Assembly: GCA_947589575.1 (NCBI GenBank)
Contig: CANQBM010000001.1
Span: 372,001 to 436,000, forward strand
Length of the DNA stretch: 64,000 bases
Reading direction: 5' to 3'
From: an uncultured Clostridia bacterium
Lineage (GTDB): Bacteria; Bacillota; Clostridia; Oscillospirales; Acutalibacteraceae
A program made the position numbers and the translations under genes. This document shows, piece by piece, positions 27,790-38,800 of this stretch; position 1 is the first letter of the stretch; the number at the start of each line of letters is the position of its first letter. The notes beneath the pieces are model-generated. The model worked only from the letters and a program-made list of their open reading frames with translations. It was not told where the DNA came from and did no database searches.

Positions 27790-28296
27790 ATGGGATTTTT
27801 AGATAAAATTAAGGATATTGTTACAGATAATGATGATGACGATTTTGACGATTTTTATGATAATGACAGCAACGGCAGTTCCTTTGGTATTGCCCCTCCG
27901 AAAGAGCGGACGGGCAGACGTGAAAGAGCATATGACAGGTCGGAAAAAGAGGAGCGTTTTACAGAGCGTCCCCGTATACGCCGCCACGACAGCGACAAGG
28001 TAGTCAATATTCACACCACAACACAGCTTCAGGTGGTACTTGTAAAGCCTGAACACTTTGAGGAGGCTGCGTCAATCGCCGATAATCTAAACGCAAAGAG
28101 AACGGTTGTGCTGAACCTTGAAAGCACAAATCGCGACATTGCCCGCAGATTACTTGACTTTTTGAGCGGTGTAGCTTATGCAAGTAACGGTCAGATAAAA
28201 AGAGTAGCAAACAGCACATATATAATAACTCCCTATAATGTTGACGTTATGGGCGATTTGATTGATGAACTTGAAAATAACGGAATGTTTATGTAA
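27790..28296 (+). CDS. sepF: Cell division protein SepF
   Basis: A 168-residue FtsZ-binding septum protein. The first ten residues form the amphipathic membrane-targeting helix (MGFLDKIKDI). An acidic, charged linker extends to about residue 75, and the conserved SepF domain runs from 'VNIHTTTQLQVVLVKPEHFEEA' to 'YIITPYNVDVMGD'. SepF tethers and bundles FtsZ in Firmicutes lacking a functional FtsA or alongside it. RBS AAGGAGAGG. Confidence 0.95.
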   Translation: MGFLDKIKDIVTDNDDDDFDDFYDNDSNGSSFGIAPPKERTGRRERAYDRSEKEERFTERPRIRRHDSDKVVNIHTTTQLQVVLVKPEHFEEAASIADNLNAKRTVVLNLESTNRDIARRLLDFLSGVAYASNGQIKRVANSTYIITPYNVDVMGDLIDELENNGMFM

Positions 28297-28338
28297 TTAA
28301 TTTAATTAAGTGATGAAAAATAATGCGGAGGGAAAAAT

Positions 28339-29592
28339 ATGATTACACCAAATCAAATCAGGGAAAAAAAGATTTCAACAGTTGAAAACGGCGGCTATGA
28401 CAGAGATGAGGTTAATGAACTTCTGCTCGAAATCATAGAATCATATGAGGCTGTAATTGATGAAAACAAGGAACTTTATCGCAAGATGGAGGTTCTCGCA
28501 AACCGTATTGAAGAATACAGAGCCGATGAGGACTCAATAAAAACCGCGCTTATAACAGCGCAGAAAATGGCAACCCAGGTAACACGTGAGGCAAAGGAAA
28601 AAGCAGAGCAGTCTCTCGCGGATTCTGCCGCTTCCGCGCATAAGACTGTAGTTGACGCGCAGGAAAAGGCAGAGAATATTATCAGCGAGGCAAGAGAGTA
28701 TGTAGCAGGTCTTACAAAGGAGAAAGCGGAGGCTGCCGATGAAATAATTTCTGAGGCGAGAAAGAAGGCAAATGAGGCTATTGACAGCGCAAAGGTTGTA
28801 GCTGATAACGCGCTTTTGCAGGCAAAAAAACTTGCGGGTGAAATCGTTAATAAGGCAAAGCAGGAAAAGGACTATCATTCTGAAATTGTAACGAAACTCA
28901 AGAACGAGTCAAAGACTTTCAGAACAACTCTTGTAGACCTTTACGAAACACAGCTTGATAAACTCAAAAATTTGGCTCGTATTCCCGAAAGTAATGAAGA
29001 AGAGAGCGGGAATATTGAAGAGATAGAAAAAGAACTTGACACATTAATGTCGGCTATTACCGATGTTATAGGCGACAAAGCTGAAACAGAAGAAATCAAA
29101 GAGAAAATTACCGAACAGGAAAGCGCCGGCAGCTCTGACGTAACGGATGATGAAGAAACAGAAGTGATTGAGGAGTTTGATGAATCTCAAGAGGAAATTC
29201 AGAACTTGGGGGAAAGCGATGATACGCAATCAGAAAAAACAGAGCTTGAAGATGAAATTGACGAGGTAGACGAAATTATTGATGAGATTGAATCAGTTAA
29301 TACATATGAGCCGGCTCAGGAGAACACCGACGAATCTCCTACCGAAGAAGAGGTTTCAAGCGCTCTTGATGCTTTTACAACTGATGAAATTACACCTATT
29401 GATGAGAGTGTAAAAACAATTCCCGTAATTGAGGATGAGTCCGATATGGAGGGCTCAATGCCTTTTGAAAGCTTTTTTAATATAAAAAAAGAAACCGAAA
29501 GAACTAATGAGACCATCTCTTTAATTCCGCCTGATGATGAAGACGAAGGCGACGGCTCAAAATTTAAAGGCTTTTTTAAAAAGAAAAAATAA
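28339..29592 (+). CDS. divIVA: DivIVA-family protein with long acidic C-terminal extension
   Basis: The N-terminal DivIVA membrane-binding motif is present ('MITPNQIREKKISTVENGGYDRDEVNELL'-type start, residues 1-30). A long coiled coil rich in Ala/Glu/Lys follows to about residue 220. The remaining ~200 residues are a disordered, strongly acidic tail (runs of Glu/Asp with Ser/Thr) ending in basic 'KGFFKKKK'. At 417 residues it is more than twice the Bacillus protein. DivIVA marks curved membrane at poles and septa. The ylmE-sepF-divIVA-ileS order is the standard Firmicutes arrangement. Confidence 0.9.
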   Translation: MITPNQIREKKISTVENGGYDRDEVNELLLEIIESYEAVIDENKELYRKMEVLANRIEEYRADEDSIKTALITAQKMATQVTREAKEKAEQSLADSAASAHKTVVDAQEKAENIISEAREYVAGLTKEKAEAADEIISEARKKANEAIDSAKVVADNALLQAKKLAGEIVNKAKQEKDYHSEIVTKLKNESKTFRTTLVDLYETQLDKLKNLARIPESNEEESGNIEEIEKELDTLMSAITDVIGDKAETEEIKEKITEQESAGSSDVTDDEETEVIEEFDESQEEIQNLGESDDTQSEKTELEDEIDEVDEIIDEIESVNTYEPAQENTDESPTEEEVSSALDAFTTDEITPIDESVKTIPVIEDESDMEGSMPFESFFNIKKETERTNETISLIPPDDEDEGDGSKFKGFFKKKK

Positions 29593-29601
29593 TCTAAAGC
29601 C

Positions 29602-29639
29602 GGCAAAGGAAGATTAAGCTATAATAATTTTCTTTTGCC
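29602..29639 (+). other. Hairpin upstream of ileS
   Basis: GGCAAAGGAAGA pairs with TTTTCTTTTGCC allowing wobbles, in the 70-base gap before ileS. It is not followed by a T-run and the gap is too short for a T-box leader, so its role is unclear. Confidence 0.3.
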
Positions 29640-29662
29640 TGCGTATTTAAGGAGCAGATGTA

Positions 29663-32455
29663 ATGGATTATAATCAGACACTGAATTTACCAAAAACCGA
29701 ATTTCCCATGCGTGCGGGACTTCCGACAAGAGAACCTGAATTTCTTGCCCGATGGGAGAAAAATGACCAGTACAGAAGGCTTATGAAACACAATGAGGGC
29801 AAGCCTTTATTCGTGCTTCATGACGGACCTCCGTATGCAAACGGTGATGTCCATATCGGTCACGCGCTTAATAAGACGCTTAAAGATTTTATTGTAAGAT
29901 ATAAAAATATGACGGGCTTTCAGTCCCCGTTCGTACCCGGTTGGGATACGCACGGACTTCCGACGGAGCTTGCCGCAAGAAAAAAGGCAGGCATTACGGC
30001 TGAAAGCAATATTTCCGATTTGCAACTGAGAAAAATATGCCGTGACACAGCCTTAAGCTATGTTGACCTTCAGCGCGAATCATTTAAAAGACTCGGTGTT
30101 ATAGCGGAGTGGGATAATCCATATATCACTTTAAACAAGGAGTTTGAAGAGGAGCAGATAAAAGTATTTGCGACTATGGCGTCAAAGGGCTATATATACA
30201 AGGGATTAAAGCCTGTTTACTGGTGCGCAGATTGTAATACTGCTCTTGCCGAGGCGGAAATTGAATATGCCGAAGATCCCTGTCATTCAATTTATGTTAA
30301 ATTTAATGTAACGGATGATTTGGGCAAACTCACTGCAATGGGTGCGGATTTGTCAAAAACATATTTTGTTATCTGGACAACAACAACCTGGACGCTTCCC
30401 GCTAATGTTGCAATATGCGTAGGGCCTAATTACGAATATTCATTGATTAAAGCAGGAGATGAATACTATGTAATGGCAACGGATCTTGCACCTGCCGCTA
30501 TGGAGGCAAAGGGCGTTGACGATTACGAAACGGTAGGTATTATAAAAGGCAGTGAGCTTGAGTATATGAAAACTCAGCATCCTTTTATTGACCGTACCTC
30601 TCTTGTTATTGTCGGTGACCATGTTACTCTTGAAAGCGGTACGGGCTGTGTTCATACAGCTCCCGGTCATGGTGTTGACGACTTTATTGTTTGTAAAAAT
30701 TATCCTGAAATTCCGATAATTGTGCCTGTTGATGCAAAGGGCAGGCTCACCGATGAAGCAGGACAGTTTGCAGGTCTTTCCACAGAAGAAGCAAATAAAC
30801 CTATAGCGCTTCATCTTGAAAAAATAGGCGCGCTTTTTGCTCTTAAGAAAATTGAACACCAGTATCCTCACTGCTGGCGGTGCCATAAACCCGTTATATT
30901 CCGTGCAACAAGCCAGTGGTTCTGTTCGGTTGATGATTTTAAGGATAAAGCTGTTGAGGCTGCGGAGGATGTTAAGTGGTACCCTGAGTGGGGCAAGGAC
31001 AGACTTCAGTCAATGATTCAGGAAAGAGCCGACTGGTGTATCTCGCGTCAGAGAAAATGGGGTGTGCCGATTCCAGTTGTATATTGCCGGGATTGCGGCA
31101 AAGAAATCATTGACAATGATGTTATGATGAAGATTTCCGAAGTATTCGGCAAAGAAGGCTCGGACTCTTGGTATGCCCACGATACAGAGTATTTTCTTCC
31201 CGAAGGCTTTAAGTGCCCTCATTGCGGCAGCGCAAATGGTTTTGATAAAGAAAAGGATATTATGGACGTATGGTTTGACTCTGGTTCGTCACATGCTGCT
31301 GTTTGCAAAAACAGACCATACTTAAAGTATCCCGCCGATGTTTATCTTGAGGGTGCAGACCAGTACAGAGGCTGGTTCCAGTCATCACTTCTGACCGCTG
31401 TTGCAGGCGGCAAGAGAGCCCCTTATGAGCAGATTATTACTCACGGCTGGACGGTTGACGGCGATGGCAGAAAGATGTCAAAGTCACTTGGCAACGGCAT
31501 TGCCCCTCAGGAAATCATAGCCCAGTACGGCGCAGATATTCTTCGTCTGTGGGTTGCAAGCGCGGATTACCATGCCGATATTCGTATCAGCAAGGAAATA
31601 TTAAAGCAGATTTCAGATAATTACAGAAAGCTCAGAAATACTGCGAGATACTGTCTTGGAAATCTTTATGACTTTGATCCCGACAAGGATTTGGTTGATA
31701 ACGATAAGCTTGAAGAGCTTGATAAGTACGCTCTTATGAAGCTTGATGAGGTTATTGAGATTTCACGCAAAGGCTACGAGGAGTACGATTATCATACAAC
31801 AGCTCACGCTATTCACAATTTCTGTGTAGTTGATATGAGCAATTTCTACTTTGATGTGCTCAAGGACAGACTTTATACATCTGCTCCCGCAAGCGCAACA
31901 AGGCGCGCGGCTCAGACCGTTCTTTATAAGGTGCTTGACGCGCTCACGCTTTTGCTTACTCCTATTCTTGCATATACTGCTGACGAAATCTGGCTTGCAA
32001 TGCCTCACGACAACAGCAGAAATGCCGAATCACCTCTTCTTAACGATATTCCTACTGCGGATTATATTGAAACGGACGACGCATTTATTGCAAAATGGGA
32101 TAAAATCCATTCTGTAAGAGTTGATGTTCAGAAAGCTCTTGAGCTTGCAAGAAATGAAAAAATCATAGGAAAACCGCTTGAGGCAAAGGTTACTCTTTAC
32201 GCTGACGGCGAGCTTTATGATTTCTTAAAATCTGTTGAGGCTGACCTCCCCGAAATATTCATTACCTCAGCCGTTACTGTTGAAAACGGTGAAGGAGAGG
32301 TTAAGGGTGAGATTGAGGGACTCTCGGTTTCAGTATCCAAGGCAGACGGAGAAAAGTGTGAACGCTGCTGGAAATATTCAGACACTGTCGGAAGAAGCAG
32401 TGAACATCCTGCGCTTTGTTCACATTGTGCAGAGGTAATGAAAGAAATTTGCTGA
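29663..32455 (+). CDS. ileS: Isoleucyl-tRNA synthetase
   Basis: A 930-residue class I synthetase charging tRNA-Ile. It has the HIGH signature 'PPYANGDVHIGHAL' near residue 57 and the editing (CP1) domain with 'WTTTTWTLPANVAI' and 'GTGCVHTAPGHG'. KMSKS appears as 'GRKMSKSLGNG' near 602, with the anticodon-binding domain after it. The C-terminal zinc finger 'CERCWKY...CSHC' closes the protein. Length and motifs are those of the bacterial (IleS1) type. Transcription with divIVA is likely; no T-box leader is visible in the gap. Confidence 0.98.
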   Translation: MDYNQTLNLPKTEFPMRAGLPTREPEFLARWEKNDQYRRLMKHNEGKPLFVLHDGPPYANGDVHIGHALNKTLKDFIVRYKNMTGFQSPFVPGWDTHGLPTELAARKKAGITAESNISDLQLRKICRDTALSYVDLQRESFKRLGVIAEWDNPYITLNKEFEEEQIKVFATMASKGYIYKGLKPVYWCADCNTALAEAEIEYAEDPCHSIYVKFNVTDDLGKLTAMGADLSKTYFVIWTTTTWTLPANVAICVGPNYEYSLIKAGDEYYVMATDLAPAAMEAKGVDDYETVGIIKGSELEYMKTQHPFIDRTSLVIVGDHVTLESGTGCVHTAPGHGVDDFIVCKNYPEIPIIVPVDAKGRLTDEAGQFAGLSTEEANKPIALHLEKIGALFALKKIEHQYPHCWRCHKPVIFRATSQWFCSVDDFKDKAVEAAEDVKWYPEWGKDRLQSMIQERADWCISRQRKWGVPIPVVYCRDCGKEIIDNDVMMKISEVFGKEGSDSWYAHDTEYFLPEGFKCPHCGSANGFDKEKDIMDVWFDSGSSHAAVCKNRPYLKYPADVYLEGADQYRGWFQSSLLTAVAGGKRAPYEQIITHGWTVDGDGRKMSKSLGNGIAPQEIIAQYGADILRLWVASADYHADIRISKEILKQISDNYRKLRNTARYCLGNLYDFDPDKDLVDNDKLEELDKYALMKLDEVIEISRKGYEEYDYHTTAHAIHNFCVVDMSNFYFDVLKDRLYTSAPASATRRAAQTVLYKVLDALTLLLTPILAYTADEIWLAMPHDNSRNAESPLLNDIPTADYIETDDAFIAKWDKIHSVRVDVQKALELARNEKIIGKPLEAKVTLYADGELYDFLKSVEADLPEIFITSAVTVENGEGEVKGEIEGLSVSVSKADGEKCERCWKYSDTVGRSSEHPALCSHCAEVMKEIC

Positions 32456-32472
32456 TATAACAGAATATAATA

Positions 32473-32502
32473 AGGCACACGGCTTAAAACAGCTGTGTGC
32501 CT
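32473..32502 (+). terminator. Stem-loop after ileS
   Basis: AGGCACAC-G-GCT pairs with AGC-T-GTGTGCCT around a 6-base loop. Only a loose T-rich stretch follows, so it may be a weak terminator or attenuator before lspA. Confidence 0.45.
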
Positions 32503-32551
32503 ACAATAATTTTGTATTGACCCGATAGCAGTCTTAAAGGGAGGCGCTTTG

Positions 32552-33034
32552 TTGAAATTTAAAAGTAAAAATTTATGGGCAGTTGTGATGATTATACTTA
32601 TTATTGCATTTGACCGTTTGACTAAATATTTAGCAAAAGCAGCGCTTTATCCCGATAAGGCAGAGAATTTTATCAAAGGCTTTGTTGAATTCAGGTATGC
32701 TGAAAATACAGGTGTTGCCTTTTCGCTTTTCAGCGGCGGAAGATGGTTTTTTATTGTTTTAACGGCGGCGGTTGCCGTGGGTATTCTTGTTTATATGTTT
32801 ACTAAGGCTGAGAAAAATATTTGGCTTTTCTGGTCTTTGGGTGTGATTTTTTCGGGTGCAGTCGGTAATCTTATTGACAGAATTTTTCTTGGGTATGTTA
32901 TTGATTTTATCAATCCTACATTTGTCAATTTTGCGGTGTTTAATATTGCGGACTGCGCTGTAACGCTCGGCGCAATCAGCCTGATAGCCTGCCTTTTCTT
33001 TGGTATGTTAAAAAAGGAGAACAGGAATGAGTGA
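32552..33034 (+). CDS. lspA: Lipoprotein signal peptidase (signal peptidase II)
   Basis: A 160-residue inner-membrane aspartyl protease that cleaves prolipoproteins after diacylglyceryl modification. Four transmembrane helices are apparent. The conserved boxes are 'DRLTKYLAK', 'NTGVAFSLF', 'GNLIDRIFLGYVIDFI' and 'FNIADCAVTLG', the last two supplying the catalytic Asp pair. Two adjacent TTG codons at 32549 and 32552 can start translation; the second is better spaced from AAAGGGAGG. The lipoprotein at 39124 is a likely substrate. It overlaps rluD by eight bases. Confidence 0.95.
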   Translation: MKFKSKNLWAVVMIILIIAFDRLTKYLAKAALYPDKAENFIKGFVEFRYAENTGVAFSLFSGGRWFFIVLTAAVAVGILVYMFTKAEKNIWLFWSLGVIFSGAVGNLIDRIFLGYVIDFINPTFVNFAVFNIADCAVTLGAISLIACLFFGMLKKENRNE

Positions 33035-33965
33035 AACTATAGTTTTATCCGTTGATGAGGACAAAGCAGGTGAAAGAATTGATAAATTTCTGAGCGACAG
33101 CATTGAAGATTTTACGCGAAGCAAAGCGGTCAGGCTTATTTCGGAAGAAAATGTGACAGTCAATTCATCATTAGTTTCCAAAAATTATAAATGTAAATTA
33201 AATGACAGTATAACCGTTCTTATTCCCGATGCGGTTGAGCTTGACGTAAAGGCGGAAAATATTCCTCTTGATATAGTGTATGAGGATAGTGATTTGCTCG
33301 TTGTCAATAAACCGAAAGGTATGGTTGTTCACCCCGCGGCGGGTAATTACAGCGGCACGCTTGTAAACGCGCTTCTTTATCACTGCAAGGACAGCCTGAG
33401 CGGTATCAACGGCGTTATCCGTCCCGGAATAGTACACAGAATTGATAAGGACACATCAGGGCTTTTGATAGTTGCAAAAAATGATACGGCGCACTTGAAT
33501 CTCGCAAAACAGATTAAAGAACATTCCTTTCACCGTGCATACCAGGCGGTATGCTATGGGAATATAAAAGAGGACACGGGTACAATTCATCAGCCTGTCG
33601 GACGTCACCCTAAGGACAGAAAAAAGATGGCTGTAACAGATAAAAATTCAAAGGACGCCGTAACACACTTTGAAGTGATTGAAAGATTCGGCGGTTTTAC
33701 GCATATACGCTGTGTCCTCGAAACCGGAAGGACTCACCAGATAAGAGTTCATATGTCATATATCGGTCATCCGCTTGCGGGGGACAGCGTTTACGGTCCG
33801 GGCAAGGTTATTAAAAGTCTTAACGGCCAGTGCCTGCACGCAGGTGAGATTGGTTTTGTCCATCCGAGGACGCAGGAATATATGCGGTTCACATCTGAAT
33901 TGCCTGATTATTTTACACAGTTTATAAATAAAATTAAAAAAGAAAATCAGTATAGGAGAATATAA
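33027..33965 (+). CDS. RluA/RluD-family ribosomal RNA pseudouridine synthase
   Basis: The 312-residue protein has an S4 RNA-binding domain at about 13-75 and a pseudouridine synthase domain with 'DSDLLVVNKPKGMVVHPAAGN'. The catalytic Asp is in 'GIVHRIDKDTSGLLIVAKN'. The lspA-rluD (YlyB in Bacillus) pairing is common in Firmicutes. The exact uridines modified cannot be told from the sequence. It ends one base into the next gene (TAATG overlap). Confidence 0.92.
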   Translation: MSETIVLSVDEDKAGERIDKFLSDSIEDFTRSKAVRLISEENVTVNSSLVSKNYKCKLNDSITVLIPDAVELDVKAENIPLDIVYEDSDLLVVNKPKGMVVHPAAGNYSGTLVNALLYHCKDSLSGINGVIRPGIVHRIDKDTSGLLIVAKNDTAHLNLAKQIKEHSFHRAYQAVCYGNIKEDTGTIHQPVGRHPKDRKKMAVTDKNSKDAVTHFEVIERFGGFTHIRCVLETGRTHQIRVHMSYIGHPLAGDSVYGPGKVIKSLNGQCLHAGEIGFVHPRTQEYMRFTSELPDYFTQFINKIKKENQYRRI

Positions 33966-34828
33966 TGAGTAAAACCTTTGAAAATTGGCTCGTTGTTTCC
34001 GACATTGACGGAACGCTCAACAATAAGCTGAGGAGACTGCCTAAGAGAAATTATGACGCAATAAAAAAATTTACTGATTTGGGCGGTAATTTCACTCTCG
34101 CTTCAGGCAGGCTTCAGTCAAGCCTTGAAAGAAATTATAATCGTATAACGCCTAATCAGCCTGCAGTTGTTTTGAACGGCGCGGGACTATATGATTATAA
34201 TAAGAGGGAAATGCTCTGGAGAAATACTATAGGCGTAAAGGGTCAGGACTTTGTACGCCGGATTGCAAAGGAATTTAATGATATTTTCAAAAGCGTTGAT
34301 ATAGGCGTTTATTTTGACGATTATGTTTATGTTGTCAAAAGAGGACTTTTTTCGCAGGTAACGATGTACTTTGACAAGGCAAACCACGAGTGCGTAAAAT
34401 CAATCGACGATGTTCCTACGCAAGGCTGGATGAAGGTAATATTCTGGTCTAATCCCGTTACGATTAACCGCCTGAGAGAAGTTATCAACAGATTACCTAA
34501 TCCCGACGCTAATTTTATGGAGTCATCTCTGTGGAGTATGGAAATGCTGCAAAAGGATACGCATAAGGGCGTTGGAATTATGAAACTTGCCGATATGCTT
34601 AAAATTGAAAAAAGTCACGTTGCGGCAATCGGTGATTATTATAACGATTGGGATATGCTTAAAACAGTAGGTCTGCCGGCCTGCGCAGGCCAGGCTCCGT
34701 CTGCAATACATAAAATATGCAAGTTTGAGGCTTGCCATTGCAACAAGGGCTGTGTTGCGGACCTGCTTGAATACATAATGTCCGGAAGGGCTGAGGAAGA
34801 TATGGCAAAAGAAATTTTGCCGAAATAA
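33965..34828 (+). CDS. Cof-type HAD hydrolase
   Basis: A 287-residue HAD-superfamily phosphatase of subclass IIB. Motif I is '[11 protein letters not shown]' (nucleophile Asp and second Asp), motif II 'FTLASGRLQ', and motif IV '[14 protein letters not shown]'. A cap domain sits between II and III; the motif III Lys is probably in '[13 protein letters not shown]'. Members dephosphorylate sugar phosphates or flavin/PLP-type substrates; the target here is unknown. It is translationally coupled to the pseudouridine synthase gene upstream. Confidence 0.85.
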   Translation: MSKTFENWLVVSDIDGTLNNKLRRLPKRNYDAIKKFTDLGGNFTLASGRLQSSLERNYNRITPNQPAVVLNGAGLYDYNKREMLWRNTIGVKGQDFVRRIAKEFNDIFKSVDIGVYFDDYVYVVKRGLFSQVTMYFDKANHECVKSIDDVPTQGWMKVIFWSNPVTINRLREVINRLPNPDANFMESSLWSMEMLQKDTHKGVGIMKLADMLKIEKSHVAAIGDYYNDWDMLKTVGLPACAGQAPSAIHKICKFEACHCNKGCVADLLEYIMSGRAEEDMAKEILPK

Positions 34829-34845
34829 TTAAAAGGGGTAAAATT

Positions 34846-35679
34846 ATGTTAATTATAGGAGCGCACTTGAGTGCGTCAAAAGGTTATACGGCTATGCTTA
34901 AGCAAGCGCAGGAAATCGGCGCAAATACTTTTCAGTTTTTTACCCGTAATCCGCGCGGAGGAAGTGCAAAGGCGATTGACGAAAAAGATGTTGCAACCTT
35001 TTTGGATTTAATGAAAACGCAAGGCTTTCCGGTAATTCTTGCACACGCGCCGTATACGCTTAATTGCTGCAGCGCAAAGCCTGAAACAAGAGAGTTTGCG
35101 ATAAATACTTTTTCAGATGATTTAAAGAGAATGGAATATACGCCTAACCAGCTTTATAATTTTCATCCGGGCTCACATGTAGGACAGGGCGAGGAGGTTG
35201 GCATTGAGCTGATTGCCGATGCGCTTAATAATGTTCTGTTTGAGGATATGACGACAACAGTCCTGCTTGAAACAATGGCGGGCAAGGGCTCGGAAATCGG
35301 CAAAACCTTTGAGGAGCTGAGAGCAATAATTGACAGAGTGGAGCTGAATAATAAGTTAGGCGTCTGCCTTGATACCTGCCATGTGAATGACGGCGGATAT
35401 GATATAGTCAATAACCTTGATAATGTTCTTGATGAGTTTGACAGAGTGGTAGGCATAGACAGACTAAAGGCAGTCCACCTTAACGATTCTAAAAATCCTT
35501 TAGCCGCTCACAAGGACAGGCACGAAAAAATCGGAGACGGATATATCGGTATAGACGCGTTTGAAAGGATTATCAATCACCCGTCACTTAAAAAACTCCC
35601 GTTTTTCCTTGAAACTCCTAATGAGCTTGACGGCTACGCAAAGGAAATAGCGCTCCTTAAATCATTATATAAAGAATAG
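34846..35679 (+). CDS. nfo: Deoxyribonuclease IV (AP endonuclease)
   Basis: A 277-residue TIM-barrel enzyme that incises abasic sites in base excision repair using three zinc ions. Family signatures are '[11 protein letters not shown]' at the N-terminus, '[10 protein letters not shown]' (His ligand), '[14 protein letters not shown]' (Glu ligand), '[16 protein letters not shown]' and '[22 protein letters not shown]'. All metal ligands appear present. It is last in the long run from miaB and is followed by a strong terminator. Confidence 0.95.
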   Translation: MLIIGAHLSASKGYTAMLKQAQEIGANTFQFFTRNPRGGSAKAIDEKDVATFLDLMKTQGFPVILAHAPYTLNCCSAKPETREFAINTFSDDLKRMEYTPNQLYNFHPGSHVGQGEEVGIELIADALNNVLFEDMTTTVLLETMAGKGSEIGKTFEELRAIIDRVELNNKLGVCLDTCHVNDGGYDIVNNLDNVLDEFDRVVGIDRLKAVHLNDSKNPLAAHKDRHEKIGDGYIGIDAFERIINHPSLKKLPFFLETPNELDGYAKEIALLKSLYKE

Positions 35680-35682
35680 AAA

Positions 35683-35718
35683 AACCGAAGGTCTGCTTAT
35701 TCGACCTTCGGCTTTTTT
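35683..35718 (+). terminator. Rho-independent terminator after nfo
   Basis: CCGAAGGTC pairs perfectly with GACCTTCGG, followed by CTTTTTT. Confidence 0.92.
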
Positions 35719-35730
35719 GTCTATACCTGA

Positions 35731-35760
35731 TTGACTATTACCATAATAGTATGATATATT
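35731..35760 (+). promoter_or_regulatory. Predicted promoter of the protease-peptide-lipoprotein unit
   Basis: TTGACT (35731-35736), an 18-base spacer and TATATT (35755-35760), 41 bases before the protease start and just after a terminator. Confidence 0.55.
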
Positions 35761-35800
35761 ATTGTTGGGGAGATATTAAGCGTTTAAATGAGGGAATATT

Positions 35801-38800
35801 ATGAAAAAACAGTTATGCTTTATTTTGTCAATCCTGATGGCGTCGTCGGTTATTGCGCCGTGTCAGAGTGTAATAGCTGCGGAAGTCAACAAACACAGCG
35901 TGGGATATTTTTCGGATTCCGTTAATGAGATTATTGATACATACGACGGGGATGAGGAATACACATCAGATTCCGAAAGCGACCAGTCCCTTATTAAAGA
36001 CAGGCTCATAGTATCGTCGGATAAGGCTGTAAATGATTACGGTGCTGTTGATAAGGTTGTCGGTCTCGGCTATACAATTCTGCAATATGATAGCGAAGAA
36101 ACCGCCGAAACTGCCAAAGAAAATATTAATGCAGACGGCTATAATGCCGAATATGATTCTGTTCTCTCTTGTGCCGATGTTAATTCGACAGAAAGCACCT
36201 CTAAAACTTGGGGTAATGACAGAATTGAATCAAAGGAAACCTTAAAAGCAATAAAAGCCTCGGGCAAGGAATTGTCCGAGGTTACGGTAGGTGTTATTGA
36301 CACGGGTGTTGACTATACCCACCCCGATTTAAAGAACAGAATAGTTGATACCTCCCTTAACTTTTCATCAAGCGGTAACAGCGGCAGCAGTATGGACGAT
36401 CAGGGACACGGCACTATGGTTGCGGGTATTGTTATGCAGAATACTTCCGATAATGTAAAAATCAAGCCGTATAAGGTGCTTAATAAAGACGGTAAATGTG
36501 CAACATCGCAGATAATTTCCGTTGTTAATCATATTCTTGCCGAAAAGGACGCGCCGAGTGTTATCAACCTTTCTCTCGGCGGAGAGTATGACAAGCTCGA
36601 CCCATTTGAGCAAACGCTGAGAAGTCTGATTGAAAGCCTTGTAGGAAAAGGCTGCACCGTAGTTGTTGCCGCAGGCAATGAATCAAGCGACGCGGGAAAT
36701 TACTCGCCTTCTAATATCAACAGTGTTATTACGGTATCGGCATCAACATCAAAAAACACAAGGAGCTATTACTCTAATTTCGGCAGCACAGTAGATATTG
36801 CCGCTCCCGGAGATAATATCTACACAACGAACTTAGGCGGAGGATATACAAACAGCTATAGCGGAACATCTTTTGCGGCGCCTTTTGTAACTGCCGCTGC
36901 CGCAACGGTTTTGACTCTTGATAACAGCCTTACGTCAAAACAGGTTGAAAACAAAATAAAGGACGCCGCTTTTCCGATTATTAATAATACGGGCACAGAA
37001 TGGTGCGGAGCGGGTATACTCAACTATTCGGCTCTTTATGAGGATACACTTGCTCCTGTGCCCACATTCAGTCAGGAAAGCGGCGCGTATAACGAGATTA
37101 TCCGTTTAACCGCAAACGCGGAAAAAGGATACACAATCAGATATACAACGGATAATACTGTACCAACCTTAACAAACGGTGAAACCTTGAACGGAACATT
37201 GACTATTGAGGACAGTATGTCCTTTGTTGCCGTTGCGATAAATGAAAGCGGAAAGAGCAAATATATACCGCTCAATTATTCTGTAATCTATCTTGCGGAT
37301 GAAAACGATTTTGAAATTACAGATACGGGCGCGATTAAAAGCTATTCGGGCAACAAGAAAAGTATTGTTGTGCCTGAAACAATAAAGGGTATCACACCTA
37401 CTTCAGTTTCAAATAATGCCTTTGCGGGCAGTGATATTAAGGTGATTGAGTTCCCCGATACGGTTACAAAATTAGGCAACAGCGCATTAAATAAATGCAC
37501 TCGGCTCACTTCAATAACCGCCAAGGGAGTAACGGAAATAGGAACGTTTTGTTTTTATTGCGATACGGCGTTAACCGATGTGGATATGCCGAATGTATTG
37601 TTTGTTAATACAAAAGGTTTCAGTGGATGTAAAAAGCTTGAAACGGTGAACTTTAATGAAACAGTTGAAAATTTTTACGGCGGAGTATTTGAGGACACAG
37701 CATTTAAATACGCATATTTCCCGAAAGTCTATAACTTTCAGGACACATTTGTAAACACACCTTTGATTTCGGCAGATTTGCCATTGTTGTATTGGGCAAG
37801 CGGAGCTTTTAAGAATTGTTATTCCCTTGAGCATCTTTATGCTCCCGAATTAGAGGAGCTTGCGCACGGAGCATTTGCAAACTGCATAAAGCTGACTGAA
37901 TTTGTTAAAGAGGGCGAATATGATTTAAGAAAGATTAAAGTTCTCGAAGCGGACGCGTTTGCGGATTCATATTTTAAAGAGATTGAACTGCCCTTAATTG
38001 AAGCGTTTGATTCCGGCGGTTCAGGTGTATTCCAAAGATGCCATGCCGAATATATCAGTATTCCGAAATTGAAAATTCTACGCGAATATACATTTTATCA
38101 GTGTAAAGAGCTTAAGCACATTAATATACCAAATTATGTTGATACTTTAAGATATCCGTATGAAAATGTTTTTACAGATTGTTATTCTTTAGAGGAATTA
38201 TATCTTCCAAACGCTGTTTATCTTCCCCCAATATTAAATACAAGTGATACAAATAAAATGTCTTTGCAATATATTTATGCTCCAAATGTTGAAGATTTCA
38301 CTTCTACTGTTTCATCTTTATTATATTTTTGTGCGAATTTAAAATGGGCTTTTCTTCCTAATGCAAAGTATATACCTAACTTACCGCATGAAGGCAACGC
38401 AACAATATATATATCTGATAAAGTACACGAAATTAATGAACCGCCTTCAAAAAATTTAACTATTGTTGCTCCAAGCGGCTCATACGCAGAATCATATGCT
38501 AAAGAAAAAGGTTTGAAATTCATCCCGAGCGACAGCAGAGATGACAGTATTGAAAATCCTGCAAATGTAACAGATTTAGGCAGATCAATATGCACAACGG
38601 TTGCGGGTCTGAGATTTGGATTCACATGGGATAATATTGATGAAATAGAAAGTCTTGCGTCCGATATTGAATACGGATTTGTTTACAGTCAGAAAGGCGT
38701 TGAGGATTTATCATTAGATAAAGTTGACGACGAAAATGTTAAATCTGTAACCGCAACAAACCGTATAGACCATGGCGATACGACCTCGTTTAATCTTGTT

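Noticed and set aside
29593-29662. T-box leader for ileS
   Set aside because: The gap to divIVA is only 70 bases and no T-box consensus or specifier stem is visible.
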